The notes below the pieces were generated by a model. That model ran no database searches. It was given only the letters and a program-made list of their open reading frames with translations, and was not told the DNA's origin. From contig JAIEPX010000008.1 in assembly GCA_019748175.1 (NCBI GenBank), positions 372,001 through 436,000 of the forward strand: a stretch of 64,000 bases of DNA, written 5' to 3'. Of this stretch, positions 8,841-19,025 are shown piece after piece (the first letter of the stretch is position 1; each line of letters begins with the position of its first letter). The position numbers and the translations under genes were made by a program. The stretch comes from Gammaproteobacteria bacterium. Lineage in GTDB: Bacteria > Pseudomonadota > Gammaproteobacteria > JAIEPX01.

Positions 8841-11800
8841 TTATTGAAGAACACAAAGAGAGTCATCGGAACAAGCTTTATTGTCAAACCATAGCTTCTT
8901 TGTGTAGGCTACAAAATTAGTTTTTTCCAATTTTAAACATTCAGCTTGGTCGGGAAACAATTCGGTAAGGGCGGCTTTAAGTAGAGAATTGCCTTCGAAA
9001 AGCTCTCCTAGAAACTGGTCTGCAAGAGCTTGATTTTTTTCTGCGAGAAAATCATAAAAACCGGACATTTTATCTAACATGATCTTGGTGTGTTCTTTAA
9101 ATTTGTTAACATATTGAGCTTCTATTGCTTGCTTTTGTTCTGAAACCTGAGTGACTTGATAAAACAATGCTAATATTAACACTGAGTAATCGACGCTTAA
9201 ATTTTGGTGGCGTGAATCACACAAATTACTATTGATAATCCGAAGTATTTTTTCATCACTAGATCTATTTAAAGAGGTATAACGAGGTGTGCCAAGTGTG
9301 CTGACAATATGTAGTGATAACTCGTGAAGCAGTTTATCTGACCAGTCAACTCTAAATACACGATGAAGTAGTTCTCTTCGTAAATCAAATGCGGGTGATG
9401 ACGCATTAGCGATGCTTGAACCACTTTTGTGCGAATCTAATCCTGCCGATTGCGCTACAAAACCTCGAGGAGAATGTGGAGCTGGCATGGGAGTCATATG
9501 TCCCATCAGCAAAAATAAAACCTCCGGTTTTCGAGAGAGATGTTTGACTTTGAGTAGTCGATTTATTAAGACACCACCACAATCATCTAATGATCTGAGC
9601 AATAGAGTTTTTCCATGAAATTCATTGATAAGAAGATCTTTAAATTCTTCTGTAAATCCTGCTTTCTCATGATCCCAATAATAATGTGTGATTAAGAATT
9701 CTAACATAGCGACAAGTTGTGGACGTAGTGGAGAGTCGAGTTGATAGGGCACTGTAGTCACATGACTCCATTGCAGAAGTTGTTGTTCTGAACAAACAGT
9801 TTGAGAGCGATTTCCGAAAGGTTTCATCATTTTTTCTAAAACTACTGCGTCACCCATAGAGGTGGTATAGCGCAGCGGATTAATGATCTTTGATTGATTT
9901 GATTGTAGGATACAAAAGAGCTTGGTTTCTTGATCTATTATTGATTCAAGACAGGTAGTGATTAGAGTTGTATGAAGCGTGTAAGCGCACAGCATCAAAC
10001 CTGTGTTGCCAAAAAGATCTGCACTCGTAAAAATGTCAGGGTATTCTCCAAAAACTGTGCCCATTCGACGCAGCATTAAACAGAGGTTTTCAGGCAGTTT
10101 TGAATTCGCAATGACTTCTCGTGATACCATTGGGGATAAAAAATTTTTAGATTCAGCATCTGACTTTCGTTTTCTTATTGTATCGTTAGAAGTTGAAGCG
10201 CAGAGGTAATGATAAGGAGTAGACTTGCTGTCAACTGTTTTGGCTCTAGCCATTTCAACAAGTTTATTCAGTGGTATTTTTGCTATACAAAACTCAAATA
10301 AAACAAGATGCAGAAATTGACAAGCAATATGAAGGCAATTTTCTCCATTCGTGGTTTTGAGCTGAGTGAGCTTTTCAATTTGAGCGACTGAAAATAGTTT
10401 TAGAAGACTGATCAATTTTCCAGTGGGGTCATGTTTTGCAATCATGCAAAGAAAATTTTTCCCAGATTTTGTTTTGACGTCAGATATTTCATCTATTGTG
10501 GTTGTGTGGGAAAGAAGTTGTAAAAACTCTGTTAGTTCAGGATCTTCGTGCTTATCCAAAAGATCAAAAATTGAATGACATTCTTTAAGGACTTGAGCAT
10601 GTTCTTCAGAATTTGCAGTAACAGGAGAAGATTGATGAGGCTGTTCATCAGAAGTAATTGATAGCTTATTCGCAGTAGTATCGTCTTTTGGCTGTCCTTT
10701 GTTGATTGCGCTCATCATCCGCAAAAATACATCTTCTTCCTCTGCAGTTACGTTTTCTTGTTTCTTCTCTTCATCTCCAGAGTGGGTTTCTGCTGTTCTG
10801 CCTGATTGAACATCTTCGTCTTCGGATGCTGAATTAGAGTCTTCCTCTGGTTTCTCCACAGTTACTTGGGGCTCAGGCCATTCTTGAAGCAGCTGAACAC
10901 ATTCTGCGTGCTCATATTTCTCGGCAATTTCTAAAGGAGAAATTTCAAACCTATCAGTTTCTGTGTGGTTAACCCCTAGCAGGTGTAGTTTAATCATCGC
11001 CTCTTTCTGCCCGTGTTTTGCTGCAAGAAAGAGAGGATTACGGCCTTTTTTGTTGGTTTTTTTAGGGTCGCCACCCATACCATGAAGCATAGTGATTGCT
11101 TTAACATCACCAGAGATTGCGGCGTGATGAAATAAGGTGTTTTCATCTTCATCAATATAATCTAGGCCAGCACGTTGAAATCGAGTTGAAGTGCATTTCT
11201 TAGATTCATCACTTTCTTCTTGTGCTAATTTTTCATCCATCGCTTGCAAGACTTCTTGAAGGTCTTTCTGGAATGCCATTAGGTAAGCAGATTTTCCCTC
11301 TTTATTTCTACATCCAAAATTTGCGCCTCGGCGAACAAACTCGATCGCGATTTCACGATGATCATACATGAGGGCTATCAGTACTGCTGTGTCTCCTATT
11401 TCTTCACTGTCATCTCTAACATTCGTTGTATCTAGATTAGCTCCATTATCACAGAGAATTTTCACCACTTCAAAATGCCCTTCTTTCGTAGCAAGATGTA
11501 AAGGAGTTACACCCGTAGCATCTTTCTCATCGACTTTTGCGTCAGATCTAACTAGGCACTCAATTGCTGCTTTTTGACCATTCTCAGCAGCATCGTGAAT
11601 GGGGAGTCTACGGAAACTCCCACGATCATCAAAGCCTTGTTTATCCATTTCTTGAGATTTGCCGTCAAAATTGACATCTGCCCCATGCTCAATCAAATAT
11701 TCCATTATGTTGACGTGCCCTAATCCAGCGGCAATATGTAATCCCGTTTTTCCTAATTGGTTTTGTTTATTGGGAGAATCTTTAGAGGGCACATACTGCT

Positions 11801-11969
11801 TCACCTTTTCTAAGTCACCTGCTTCGACGGCGAGAAAATAAGGGTCAGAGTTTTTAAATGTGGAACGTCCTAGTGTTCTGCGTCCAGAAGCACGAGATAA
11901 CCTTTTACTTATTGGCTTACCGTTATCCTCGACTCCAGCTTGTTTGCTCTCTTCATTGCCTTCTTCCAT
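8841..11969 (-). CDS. Ankyrin-repeat protein, 1042 residues
   Basis: The start is placed at the ATG at 11969 because it has a perfect AGGAGG six bases upstream; an in-frame ATG at 12011 would add 14 residues but lacks such a site. After a basic N-terminus (SKRLSRASGRR), ankyrin repeats run from about residue 50 to 370 with classic motifs such as GKTGLHIAAGLGH, GVTPLHLATKEGH and NPLFLAAKHGQ. An acidic Glu/Asp-rich linker follows (about 380-430), then about 600 residues of unknown helical sequence with one SPR motif. There is no signal peptide or membrane span. Ankyrin proteins of intracellular Legionellales are often secreted effectors that bind host proteins; that role is inferred here. Confidence 0.88.
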   Translation of the reverse strand: MEEGNEESKQAGVEDNGKPISKRLSRASGRRTLGRSTFKNSDPYFLAVEAGDLEKVKQYVPSKDSPNKQNQLGKTGLHIAAGLGHVNIMEYLIEHGADVNFDGKSQEMDKQGFDDRGSFRRLPIHDAAENGQKAAIECLVRSDAKVDEKDATGVTPLHLATKEGHFEVVKILCDNGANLDTTNVRDDSEEIGDTAVLIALMYDHREIAIEFVRRGANFGCRNKEGKSAYLMAFQKDLQEVLQAMDEKLAQEESDESKKCTSTRFQRAGLDYIDEDENTLFHHAAISGDVKAITMLHGMGGDPKKTNKKGRNPLFLAAKHGQKEAMIKLHLLGVNHTETDRFEISPLEIAEKYEHAECVQLLQEWPEPQVTVEKPEEDSNSASEDEDVQSGRTAETHSGDEEKKQENVTAEEEDVFLRMMSAINKGQPKDDTTANKLSITSDEQPHQSSPVTANSEEHAQVLKECHSIFDLLDKHEDPELTEFLQLLSHTTTIDEISDVKTKSGKNFLCMIAKHDPTGKLISLLKLFSVAQIEKLTQLKTTNGENCLHIACQFLHLVLFEFCIAKIPLNKLVEMARAKTVDSKSTPYHYLCASTSNDTIRKRKSDAESKNFLSPMVSREVIANSKLPENLCLMLRRMGTVFGEYPDIFTSADLFGNTGLMLCAYTLHTTLITTCLESIIDQETKLFCILQSNQSKIINPLRYTTSMGDAVVLEKMMKPFGNRSQTVCSEQQLLQWSHVTTVPYQLDSPLRPQLVAMLEFLITHYYWDHEKAGFTEEFKDLLINEFHGKTLLLRSLDDCGGVLINRLLKVKHLSRKPEVLFLLMGHMTPMPAPHSPRGFVAQSAGLDSHKSGSSIANASSPAFDLRRELLHRVFRVDWSDKLLHELSLHIVSTLGTPRYTSLNRSSDEKILRIINSNLCDSRHQNLSVDYSVLILALFYQVTQVSEQKQAIEAQYVNKFKEHTKIMLDKMSGFYDFLAEKNQALADQFLGELFEGNSLLKAALTELFPDQAECLKLEKTNFVAYTKKLWFDNKACSDDSLCVLQ

Positions 11970-12176
11970 AGAATACCTCCTGGCTATTTGTTCCTTTAAC
12001 CTAGATTTCATCTGCCTAATCTATATGTAGACATTATTCTCACAGGTAATGGGCTGTGAATCAATGGTAATGTAGCGATTAGGCTAGCCAACAAAAAAAA
12101 TATTTGTTACTCTCACAGTAATATGTAATTAAAGATGGCAGATTACCAATCTGCTGCCGTCAAACAGGAGGTTATG

Positions 12177-14837
12177 ATGCATAGGGCTCAAACGGAAGGA
12201 GCAGAATCCGCGCGGGATGGCGCATCCAATCAAAGGGGTGGACGTTTCCTACGAAGTTCCGAATCTGATAGTAAGACTGGATTTAAACTCAATTTGCCAA
12301 CCTCTAAACATGAGCAGTCTGAGGCGCAAGTGCCAGCTTCAAAATCGGGTTCAAGTTCATCCGGTAGTTCTCCCGAACCGCAAGAGATGCCTAAAGGGGT
12401 TTCAGCCAGAAAGTCTTCGGATGAAAAGGATGTTGCTGATAGTGAAACAACATATAAAAAGGTAGAGGATATAATATACGCCGCCTGTGAAAATGTAGGT
12501 GCTGAGGATTATGAGCGAGTTTATATTCTTCCTGTGTATAAAGCCCTAAACTTACCCGGCAATTCTTTTGTTAGCGATAAATTACAACGGATATGCGGCA
12601 CGCAATCATCAGAGGGTGTTGAAACTTTACTGCATCGGGCTGCGCAATGTGGTGCGTTAGACATCATAGAATTGTTAATTGCTAATGGTTTTGCTCAATA
12701 TCTTAATTCAGAACATGATGAAGCGGGTCAAACTCCACTTTCCTATGCAGTGGGAAACATGGATAGCAATCTTATCCAATATTTTTTTAAACTAAGTGCT
12801 GAAGTTGTTAATGGCAAGTCTAAAAATAAAATCGATCACCATAATCATCTATTGTGTGCGGCGATTTATTTCTATGAAGTGAGTCGCAAAAAAATTGAAA
12901 AAGTTGATCGTCTTATACGAAGCACTGAATTCCAAGAAGGGTGTAAGCAGCTTGGCTATCATGAACTACCATCTCGAGACCAATTATCTCTGTGGTGTGG
13001 AAGTGATATTGAATATCGTTCATTGTTAGATGGGTTAGGTGAGGATCAATCAGTATTACAACGTCTGTTAGGAAATTACTTTAAAGAAGAACTTAAAAAT
13101 GAGGGCTCTGAAGAAAATGAGGATTTGTCTCAACTCGAGGATTTTTGTCAGGCACATGGATTAAATACTCAAGACGTGTGTAAAATTTATTCTGAGGCAA
13201 GTCAATATAATGCATTATTTAGTATTCTTCCTACAGCATTTGCTAAGTCATTAGATACGGCATTATCAGAGGGCGGAAGAGAACTTGAGTCTGAAATTTT
13301 CAAAGACCGCAAAAATATCCTCAATTGGCTTTTAGAAAACTTAGCTAAATCTCAGAGTATGCTGGGATCAGGTTGGCCATTCAGTTTATCACCATTACAA
13401 ATGTGTGCATCTTTTCGGGACAAAGAGTATTTTGCCAAAGTTTTAAATTGTTTACCCAAGAAAGCCCCACTAGACCTGCCAGAAACGGAAAAAACTGATA
13501 AGGATGGAAATAGTCTATTACATTTGGCTGTAAAGGGGGTTAATTTAGCAATAGCAACTGAAGAAGACTTCATAAGGTTTATTTGGAAAGGGTATTACGA
13601 ATTATGGAATAAAGTGAATAATGAGGATCGATCGCCTTTATCAATTGCTTGCCTTGAAAGAAATGAGCCACTGATTCGATTGTTGGCCGAACAAAAAATA
13701 GACATGAAAGTCACACAGACATTTCTTGCTGGACAACTCTTAGAAGGAGAAGCAGCTAAAGTATTAGCTGGAATGTTGCAAAAGACTAGTGGTGATAAAG
13801 TACAATCTGTGACTCAAGAGGAAAAAGGACAGGAATATAAAATTCGATTGCAACTTAATGGACACCGATTCCCCGTTGGTCAGAAATTAGAGCGTAATAA
13901 AATTTATACTTCTCCTTTGGAAGATGCGGCGAATCTTGGAAATGAAGATGTTGTAGCTTTGCTGCTAGAATTGTGGCCTGAGGAATCATGCAGATTATTA
14001 ACATCTAAACAAGGAAATCCCTATCTAATTGCACTCAATCTAGAGCGTTCAGCTTTGCTTGGCTCACTTGCAGAAGATAAAAAATATAATAATGCTAGAA
14101 TGCAATGGGGTTTGGTTCAAGATAATATTATTCGATTTATCCATCGTTCTGACTCCGATAATGGGAAAGAAAACACAAGAAAGAGTTTTGTTAGCGGATT
14201 ATTTAGTGTAATTCGCACGGAAATTAAGCAAGTTTTAGATAGCAATTTACGAAAATCATTGTCGCACATGACGGATCAGTTACAATCTGATTATCAGCAC
14301 GTAATTACAGATGTTCACACTAATAAAAATAAGGAATACAGGGATGAAAATATTCTAATGATCAATAAAATTTTCTATCTCCTGAATGAGTTGGGTGTAT
14401 TAGCTTCCGTAGCAAAAATGAAAAACCCTAGTCCGGAGCAATTGAAAAAAGCAAAGGAAAATTTTGAGCTTAGTTGTTCTACGAAAATATCTTCGGAGGC
14501 TCAAACCGCTTGGTTTAATGCGGTTCTGTGGGCATTTGTCGGGTTTGCGGCGGGTGCACTTATTGGCTTGGTGGTAGGTACTCTTCTGACCGGGGGAGGC
14601 CCGGGAGGTATTTGGTTAGCTTTGCCATCTGCTCAATATGGTAGTGAGCTTGGAGCGATCGTTGGATCCGTGATTGGTGCATGTGTTGGTGGTGTAAGTT
14701 GCGTAAAAGTAAGTGATTCATTCAAATGGCAGCGAGGATTATGGGCAGTGAATCGTGCTGTTACTTCTATTAAAGCCGACACCCAAATTCATGATGAAAG
14801 CAATCAACCATTGATTGGTGTTAAAAACGAATTCTAG
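12177..14837 (+). CDS. Ankyrin-like protein with C-terminal glycine-zipper membrane hairpin
   Basis: The start at 12177 is chosen because AGGAGG lies five bases upstream; the ATG at 12135 has no ribosome site. The N-terminal 100 residues are low-complexity Ser/Glu/Lys. Degenerate ankyrin units are visible near residue 150 (ETLLHRAAQCGALDIIELL), 450 (NSLLHLAVKGV) and 565 (SPLEDAANLGNEDVVALLLE). At about residues 775-850 there are two Gly/Ala-rich hydrophobic segments (FVGFAAGALIGLVVGTLL and GAIVGSVIGACVGGV), which look like a membrane-inserting hairpin. The C-terminus after that is about 35 residues. Membrane targeting in a host cell is inference. It is divergent from the 1042-residue ankyrin gene. 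Confidence 0.87.
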   Translation: MHRAQTEGAESARDGASNQRGGRFLRSSESDSKTGFKLNLPTSKHEQSEAQVPASKSGSSSSGSSPEPQEMPKGVSARKSSDEKDVADSETTYKKVEDIIYAACENVGAEDYERVYILPVYKALNLPGNSFVSDKLQRICGTQSSEGVETLLHRAAQCGALDIIELLIANGFAQYLNSEHDEAGQTPLSYAVGNMDSNLIQYFFKLSAEVVNGKSKNKIDHHNHLLCAAIYFYEVSRKKIEKVDRLIRSTEFQEGCKQLGYHELPSRDQLSLWCGSDIEYRSLLDGLGEDQSVLQRLLGNYFKEELKNEGSEENEDLSQLEDFCQAHGLNTQDVCKIYSEASQYNALFSILPTAFAKSLDTALSEGGRELESEIFKDRKNILNWLLENLAKSQSMLGSGWPFSLSPLQMCASFRDKEYFAKVLNCLPKKAPLDLPETEKTDKDGNSLLHLAVKGVNLAIATEEDFIRFIWKGYYELWNKVNNEDRSPLSIACLERNEPLIRLLAEQKIDMKVTQTFLAGQLLEGEAAKVLAGMLQKTSGDKVQSVTQEEKGQEYKIRLQLNGHRFPVGQKLERNKIYTSPLEDAANLGNEDVVALLLELWPEESCRLLTSKQGNPYLIALNLERSALLGSLAEDKKYNNARMQWGLVQDNIIRFIHRSDSDNGKENTRKSFVSGLFSVIRTEIKQVLDSNLRKSLSHMTDQLQSDYQHVITDVHTNKNKEYRDENILMINKIFYLLNELGVLASVAKMKNPSPEQLKKAKENFELSCSTKISSEAQTAWFNAVLWAFVGFAAGALIGLVVGTLLTGGGPGGIWLALPSAQYGSELGAIVGSVIGACVGGVSCVKVSDSFKWQRGLWAVNRAVTSIKADTQIHDESNQPLIGVKNEF

Positions 14838-14866
14838 ATTTATTGGCTGAAACCAAAAGAGGGATT

Positions 14867-16798
14867 ATGGAACTAGGCGATGAGTATGTTGATGAAAGAT
14901 CAAATGATATAGAATCTGATCCACTGCGTCATTCAGCTACCGATTTGGTAGTCGATGACTCTGTTGCGGTCAAAAAACAGAAATTATTTGATGCCTATCT
15001 AACCGCTACTCTAGAACTGTTAGTAACCTTGCAAGATATTCAATTAGATCTTCTCAAAGACTCTGCAAATGGCGATTCGCAAATAAGTAGAGTAATTGAT
15101 TTTGCAGACCTCGGCACAGAGTTGTTACAAGTACCCTGTACTTTCTTTTCGGATATGTTAGGAGGATCAGATTTCCCCAATGAACGATTACCGGGGCTAT
15201 CTAGACTCCAAGCTATATGTCAGAATGCTAAAATAATAAAATTAATTTCCCCAGATAGCACAGAAAGTATTGGAAGTTCTGATACTGATGCTGCGCAATT
15301 ACGAGACAAAAATGCTACTTACAACAGTAAGATAGCATGTAGTACTAATGCGAAGGTCCATGGAGATAAGAGTGGTCTTCCAGTAAAAAAACTGCTTAAG
15401 TATCGTCAGGTTCAAGGGTGGTTTTTGCAAACCAATAGTAGTTATCTTTGTGCTCGTGAACAATTGCCTGAATTTCAAGATATTCATGATGTTGCTCGGC
15501 AACCTTATCAAGATGAGATTAATGAACTTATACAAGCAACTTATCTTTATAGAGAAGATCCTGCAAGATTTAAAAAAGAAATTGATGATGTTGTTAGAAA
15601 AACAACTCAGTTGCTTTCCGTGGAAAATGATCTTCCTGAAATTACTGCTCATAAGAAGGATGATTTACAGTGGCATTATCAGTGTAAAGATGTTCCTACA
15701 TATACCGTGCTCGCTATTCAGGAGCATATGAAAAATTTAACGACCATACAGAAAAATACTACTACAGCGAGGCAATATCTTTGTGATGTTATTGGAGCCG
15801 TATCTCGTGATCTTTTCCCGCAGCTAGTTAATACCTATCAGCAGAATGATACTACTGTATCAAAATCCGTGGATGTAACAAGATTTTTAGACCAACTTGA
15901 AAACGGGTTTCAAAAGTCAATTTATAAACCAATAATAGATCATATTTATAATCCTGATGTAGTACAAACCGATCGCGTGAAACTTACTCTGAGTGGAGAA
16001 GATCTAGTTGCTTATGTGAGACAGCTTTTTGATTCAATTTTTGTAATCTCAAGGGCGACATTGGTAATTAACTCGATGTATCCTGTAGATCATTCGACTT
16101 CATTAAATCCCATAGTTGCTTTTTCTTATAAATTTTCTCAATGTATCGCTAGGCTAGAGGGGAAAATAGCTACATTGATGACCCGCACAATAACTTATTC
16201 AAAATTGTATCAAGATCTCCGAATGGAATATCAGACAAAATTTGCGGTGAAATTATCACAAGCAAGCAATGGATTAAATGAGCACGCTCACAAAAAGAGT
16301 GATGCCGGCGGATCAAGCGTTGATCCGGGTGCTCAAGTGAGTTTAGAGCGCGGGTCACGCGAAATTGGCCCGATCCCTACTTCTACCAGCCCAGTACCAG
16401 GGCGCAGAAATAGTCATTTTTTTAATAGTAGTGATGGGAAAAGTAGTAGAAATAGTCAGCTGCCAAGTCCAAGAGGAGCGACGGCTCCAAATCCTCGCCA
16501 ATCCCCTTTGGGTGGAAGTCCGCGGACACCCCTCACTGGAAGCCCACGAGCTGTCCTTGGAAGTCCAAGAGCCGAAAAGTCGAATCAGTCTGATAGCAAT
16601 CATCGAGAGACTGATGTAGTACCTCCTGCAACAGCAGAAGATACAAACTCGAAATTATCTTCCTCAAAAGAACCTCAAGTTAGGGTAAAAGGATCGATGC
16701 GTACAAAGTTATTAGATAGAAAGAGCAGGGGAGCTAAGGAATTAGCAGATGAAATGAGTCAACAGGGTCCCGAATCGGATTCTCTTATTATTAAATAA
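14867..16798 (+). CDS. Hypothetical protein with Ser-Pro-Arg-rich tail
   Basis: It follows the previous gene by 29 bases and is probably in the same transcript. The ATG at 14867 has GAGGG just upstream; a TTG at 14843 would add eight residues. The protein has 643 residues. The first 500 are helical, without a recognised family. From about residue 500 to 570 it becomes low-complexity, with several SPR units (LPSPRG, GGSPRTP, TGSPRAV, LGSPRAE), then a charged end. These units resemble proline-directed kinase or 14-3-3 type linear motifs in eukaryotes; that is speculation. No signal peptide or membrane span is visible. Confidence 0.85.
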   Translation: MELGDEYVDERSNDIESDPLRHSATDLVVDDSVAVKKQKLFDAYLTATLELLVTLQDIQLDLLKDSANGDSQISRVIDFADLGTELLQVPCTFFSDMLGGSDFPNERLPGLSRLQAICQNAKIIKLISPDSTESIGSSDTDAAQLRDKNATYNSKIACSTNAKVHGDKSGLPVKKLLKYRQVQGWFLQTNSSYLCAREQLPEFQDIHDVARQPYQDEINELIQATYLYREDPARFKKEIDDVVRKTTQLLSVENDLPEITAHKKDDLQWHYQCKDVPTYTVLAIQEHMKNLTTIQKNTTTARQYLCDVIGAVSRDLFPQLVNTYQQNDTTVSKSVDVTRFLDQLENGFQKSIYKPIIDHIYNPDVVQTDRVKLTLSGEDLVAYVRQLFDSIFVISRATLVINSMYPVDHSTSLNPIVAFSYKFSQCIARLEGKIATLMTRTITYSKLYQDLRMEYQTKFAVKLSQASNGLNEHAHKKSDAGGSSVDPGAQVSLERGSREIGPIPTSTSPVPGRRNSHFFNSSDGKSSRNSQLPSPRGATAPNPRQSPLGGSPRTPLTGSPRAVLGSPRAEKSNQSDSNHRETDVVPPATAEDTNSKLSSSKEPQVRVKGSMRTKLLDRKSRGAKELADEMSQQGPESDSLIIK

Positions 16799-16810
16799 AT
16801 AATTATTGTA

Positions 16811-17881
16811 TTAAAAAACGGAACCCAATTTGAAAATGGGTAGATATAGTGCTAATACAAAAACACCGACAATACTGCCTATAATTAGCATAATAATTGG
16901 TTCCATTAATTGACTGAGATTGGCGATAAAGTAATCTAGGTCATTTTCATACAAGTTGGCTATATTATTAAGCATCGATTCGAGTGCTCCTGATTTTTCT
17001 CCTACGTCGATCATTTGTAATAGCTTGTTGGGAAAGGTAAACGTATTTTTAAAGGCAATATGTAGTGATTGACCCATTTTTATTTCTTCTTGAATTTTCT
17101 GCAGAGCATTTTGGAAAACTGAATTATTAGTGATAGAAGAAGTTAAATCTAATGCCTTGATCATCGGAATACCTGCCTCTAAAAGTGTTGCAAGAGTACT
17201 TAAGAGAGTTACGATTATTGCTTTTTGAACAAAAGCTCCGAAAAAGGGGATCTTTAACACACTTTGATCAAGGAATAGTTTAACAGAAGGATTGTGATTT
17301 TTTTTATTTTTAAGAATAGTCATAATTAATATTGTCAGCATGATAATAATCCACCAAAAATTCTGAATAAAGCTTGAAGTTTTTATTATGAAGCGTGTAA
17401 GGGTGGGTAATTGAGCATTGAATGATGTGAATAACGTCTTGAATTCAGGAACTATAAAAAATAGTGATAGAGTGGATATTAAAAAAGTAATTGCTAATAT
17501 CGTTACGGGATAAGCAAATGCCTTTTTCATTTTATTTTTAATATTATTTGATTTATTTAGATGAGTTGATACTTTATTTAGCATGATGCCCAAAGTGCCT
17601 GATTGTTCACCAGCCCTTATTAAATTACAGAAAAAATGATCGAATATTTTGTTATGCAGTAGTAGACACTCTGAAAATGAACGCCCCTCTTTGAGATTTT
17701 TTATTATGTTAGAGAGTGTTTTTATAAATGAGATATTTTCGTGTTCTTTTTGGATTGACTCGATTGCTGTGATTAAAGGTATTCCGGCTGCTATCATTGT
17801 GGCTAACTGACGAGAAAATTGAGCGATATCCATGGAGTTGATTTTTGTTTCGATGCGAATTAAAGGTTTTTTATTTTTCAT
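16811..17881 (-). CDS. pilC: Type IV pilus inner-membrane platform protein PilC
   Basis: PilC (GspF family) is the inner-membrane platform on which the PilB motor drives pilin assembly. Two GspF-type halves are visible: residues 18-140 begin with FSRQLATMIAAGIPL, and the second half repeats LLSTLATLLEAGIPMIKAL. Hydrophobic segments lie near residues 125-150, 175-195 and the C-terminus. The length of 356 residues is short against about 400 for the family, mostly at the N-terminus. It overlaps the end of pilB by 11 bases, so the genes form the operon pilA-pilB-pilC. It is convergent with the SPR-tail gene. Confidence 0.93.
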   Translation of the reverse strand: MKNKKPLIRIETKINSMDIAQFSRQLATMIAAGIPLITAIESIQKEHENISFIKTLSNIIKNLKEGRSFSECLLLHNKIFDHFFCNLIRAGEQSGTLGIMLNKVSTHLNKSNNIKNKMKKAFAYPVTILAITFLISTLSLFFIVPEFKTLFTSFNAQLPTLTRFIIKTSSFIQNFWWIIIMLTILIMTILKNKKNHNPSVKLFLDQSVLKIPFFGAFVQKAIIVTLLSTLATLLEAGIPMIKALDLTSSITNNSVFQNALQKIQEEIKMGQSLHIAFKNTFTFPNKLLQMIDVGEKSGALESMLNNIANLYENDLDYFIANLSQLMEPIIMLIIGSIVGVFVLALYLPIFKLGSVF

Positions 17882-19025
17882 GGAATTGGTCGGGAATAAT
17901 TCGGTTTAATTCAGATAGGCTTGTGAGGCCAGATCGGACACATTCCAAGCCAGATTGACGTAAATTTTGGATTTTTTCGCAATGTGCTTGTTGATTAATT
18001 TTTAAAGCAGTTTCTTTTTTAGAAATCATTTCTTTCATGTCAGCCGATGGGGGCAAGACTTCAAAAATGCCCATGCGCCCTTTATACCCATTAGTACAGT
18101 GTAGGCATGTGCTTTCACCTGGTTCATGAATTTTGAGATTTTTAATGGGATTTTTGCAGTAAGGGCATAAACAGCGAATAAGTCTTTGTCCGATGATCAG
18201 AGACAGTGAACTTGCAATATTGTATGAAGGCACGCCCATATTGGATAATCGAACAAGAGATTCGGACGCACTGTTTGTGTGTAATGTCGATAAAACTAGA
18301 TGTCCCGTTAATGAAGCATTGATAGCAATTTCAGCAGTTTCTCTATCTCGTATTTCGCCGACCATAATCACATCAGGATCTTGACGTAAAAAAGCTTTGA
18401 GTGCTGTTGAAAATGTTAATCCGGTTTTTATATTGACGGGCACTTGATTAATACCAGAAAGTTGAATTTCTATCGGATCTTCTACTGAGCAAATATTTTT
18501 TTCTTTGGTATTTAAATAACTTAATCCTGAATATAGGGTCATTGTTTTTCCGCTGCCTGTAGGACCTGTTACTAATATAAGACCTTGAGGACGATTTAGT
18601 GCTTTTCGATAGAGATGTATTTGTTTGGACGACATGCCCAGTGCATCAATTGCAAGAAGCTGTTTATTAGATTCGAGAAGACGTAATACTATTTTTTCAC
18701 CATGCAGAGTTGGGCAGGTACTGACTCGAAAATCCACAGACCGGATAGGTGATAAATGATAGCTAAATCGACCATCTTGTGGCACTCGACGTTCTGAAAT
18801 ATCCAGACTGGATAATATTTTAATTCGAGAGGTAATCATTGGGGCTAAATGAATGGGCGAATGCGAAAACGTTGTAAGTATTCCATCACAACGAAATCGA
18901 ATTCTGTACTCTTTTTCGAATGGTTCTAAATGAATATCAGATGCATTTTTAATAACCGCTTCATTTAATAGCTGATTGATAAAGCTCACTATAGGGACAT
19001 CTAGAGTTTTTTGATTTAAATTCAA
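17871..19025 (-). CDS. pilB: Type IV pilus assembly ATPase PilB, lacking its N-terminal domain
   Basis: PilB is the hexameric ATPase that powers pilus extension. The sequence shows the GspE core: KNASDIHLEP, Walker A GPTGSGKT, the Asp box (CSVEDPIE), Walker B DPDVIMVGEIRD, the His box HLVLSTLHTNSA and a CPYC...CLHC zinc-ribbon pair. Homologues have about 560 residues; this has about 385 and lacks the roughly 160-residue N-terminal T2SSE_N domain. A TTG at 19025 overlaps the pilA stop (TTGA) and is the likely start; an ATG at 19067 inside pilA would add 14 residues read from pilA sequence out of frame. It looks like a deletion that joined the pilA end to the middle of pilB. Confidence 0.88.
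   Translation of the reverse strand: MNLNQKTLDVPIVSFINQLLNEAVIKNASDIHLEPFEKEYRIRFRCDGILTTFSHSPIHLAPMITSRIKILSSLDISERRVPQDGRFSYHLSPIRSVDFRVSTCPTLHGEKIVLRLLESNKQLLAIDALGMSSKQIHLYRKALNRPQGLILVTGPTGSGKTMTLYSGLSYLNTKEKNICSVEDPIEIQLSGINQVPVNIKTGLTFSTALKAFLRQDPDVIMVGEIRDRETAEIAINASLTGHLVLSTLHTNSASESLVRLSNMGVPSYNIASSLSLIIGQRLIRCLCPYCKNPIKNLKIHEPGESTCLHCTNGYKGRMGIFEVLPPSADMKEMISKKETALKINQQAHCEKIQNLRQSGLECVRSGLTSLSELNRIIPDQFHEK

Noticed and set aside
12135..12176. Upstream ATG for the 886-residue ankyrin-like protein
   Set aside because: It lacks a ribosome site, whereas the ATG at 12177 has a perfect one.
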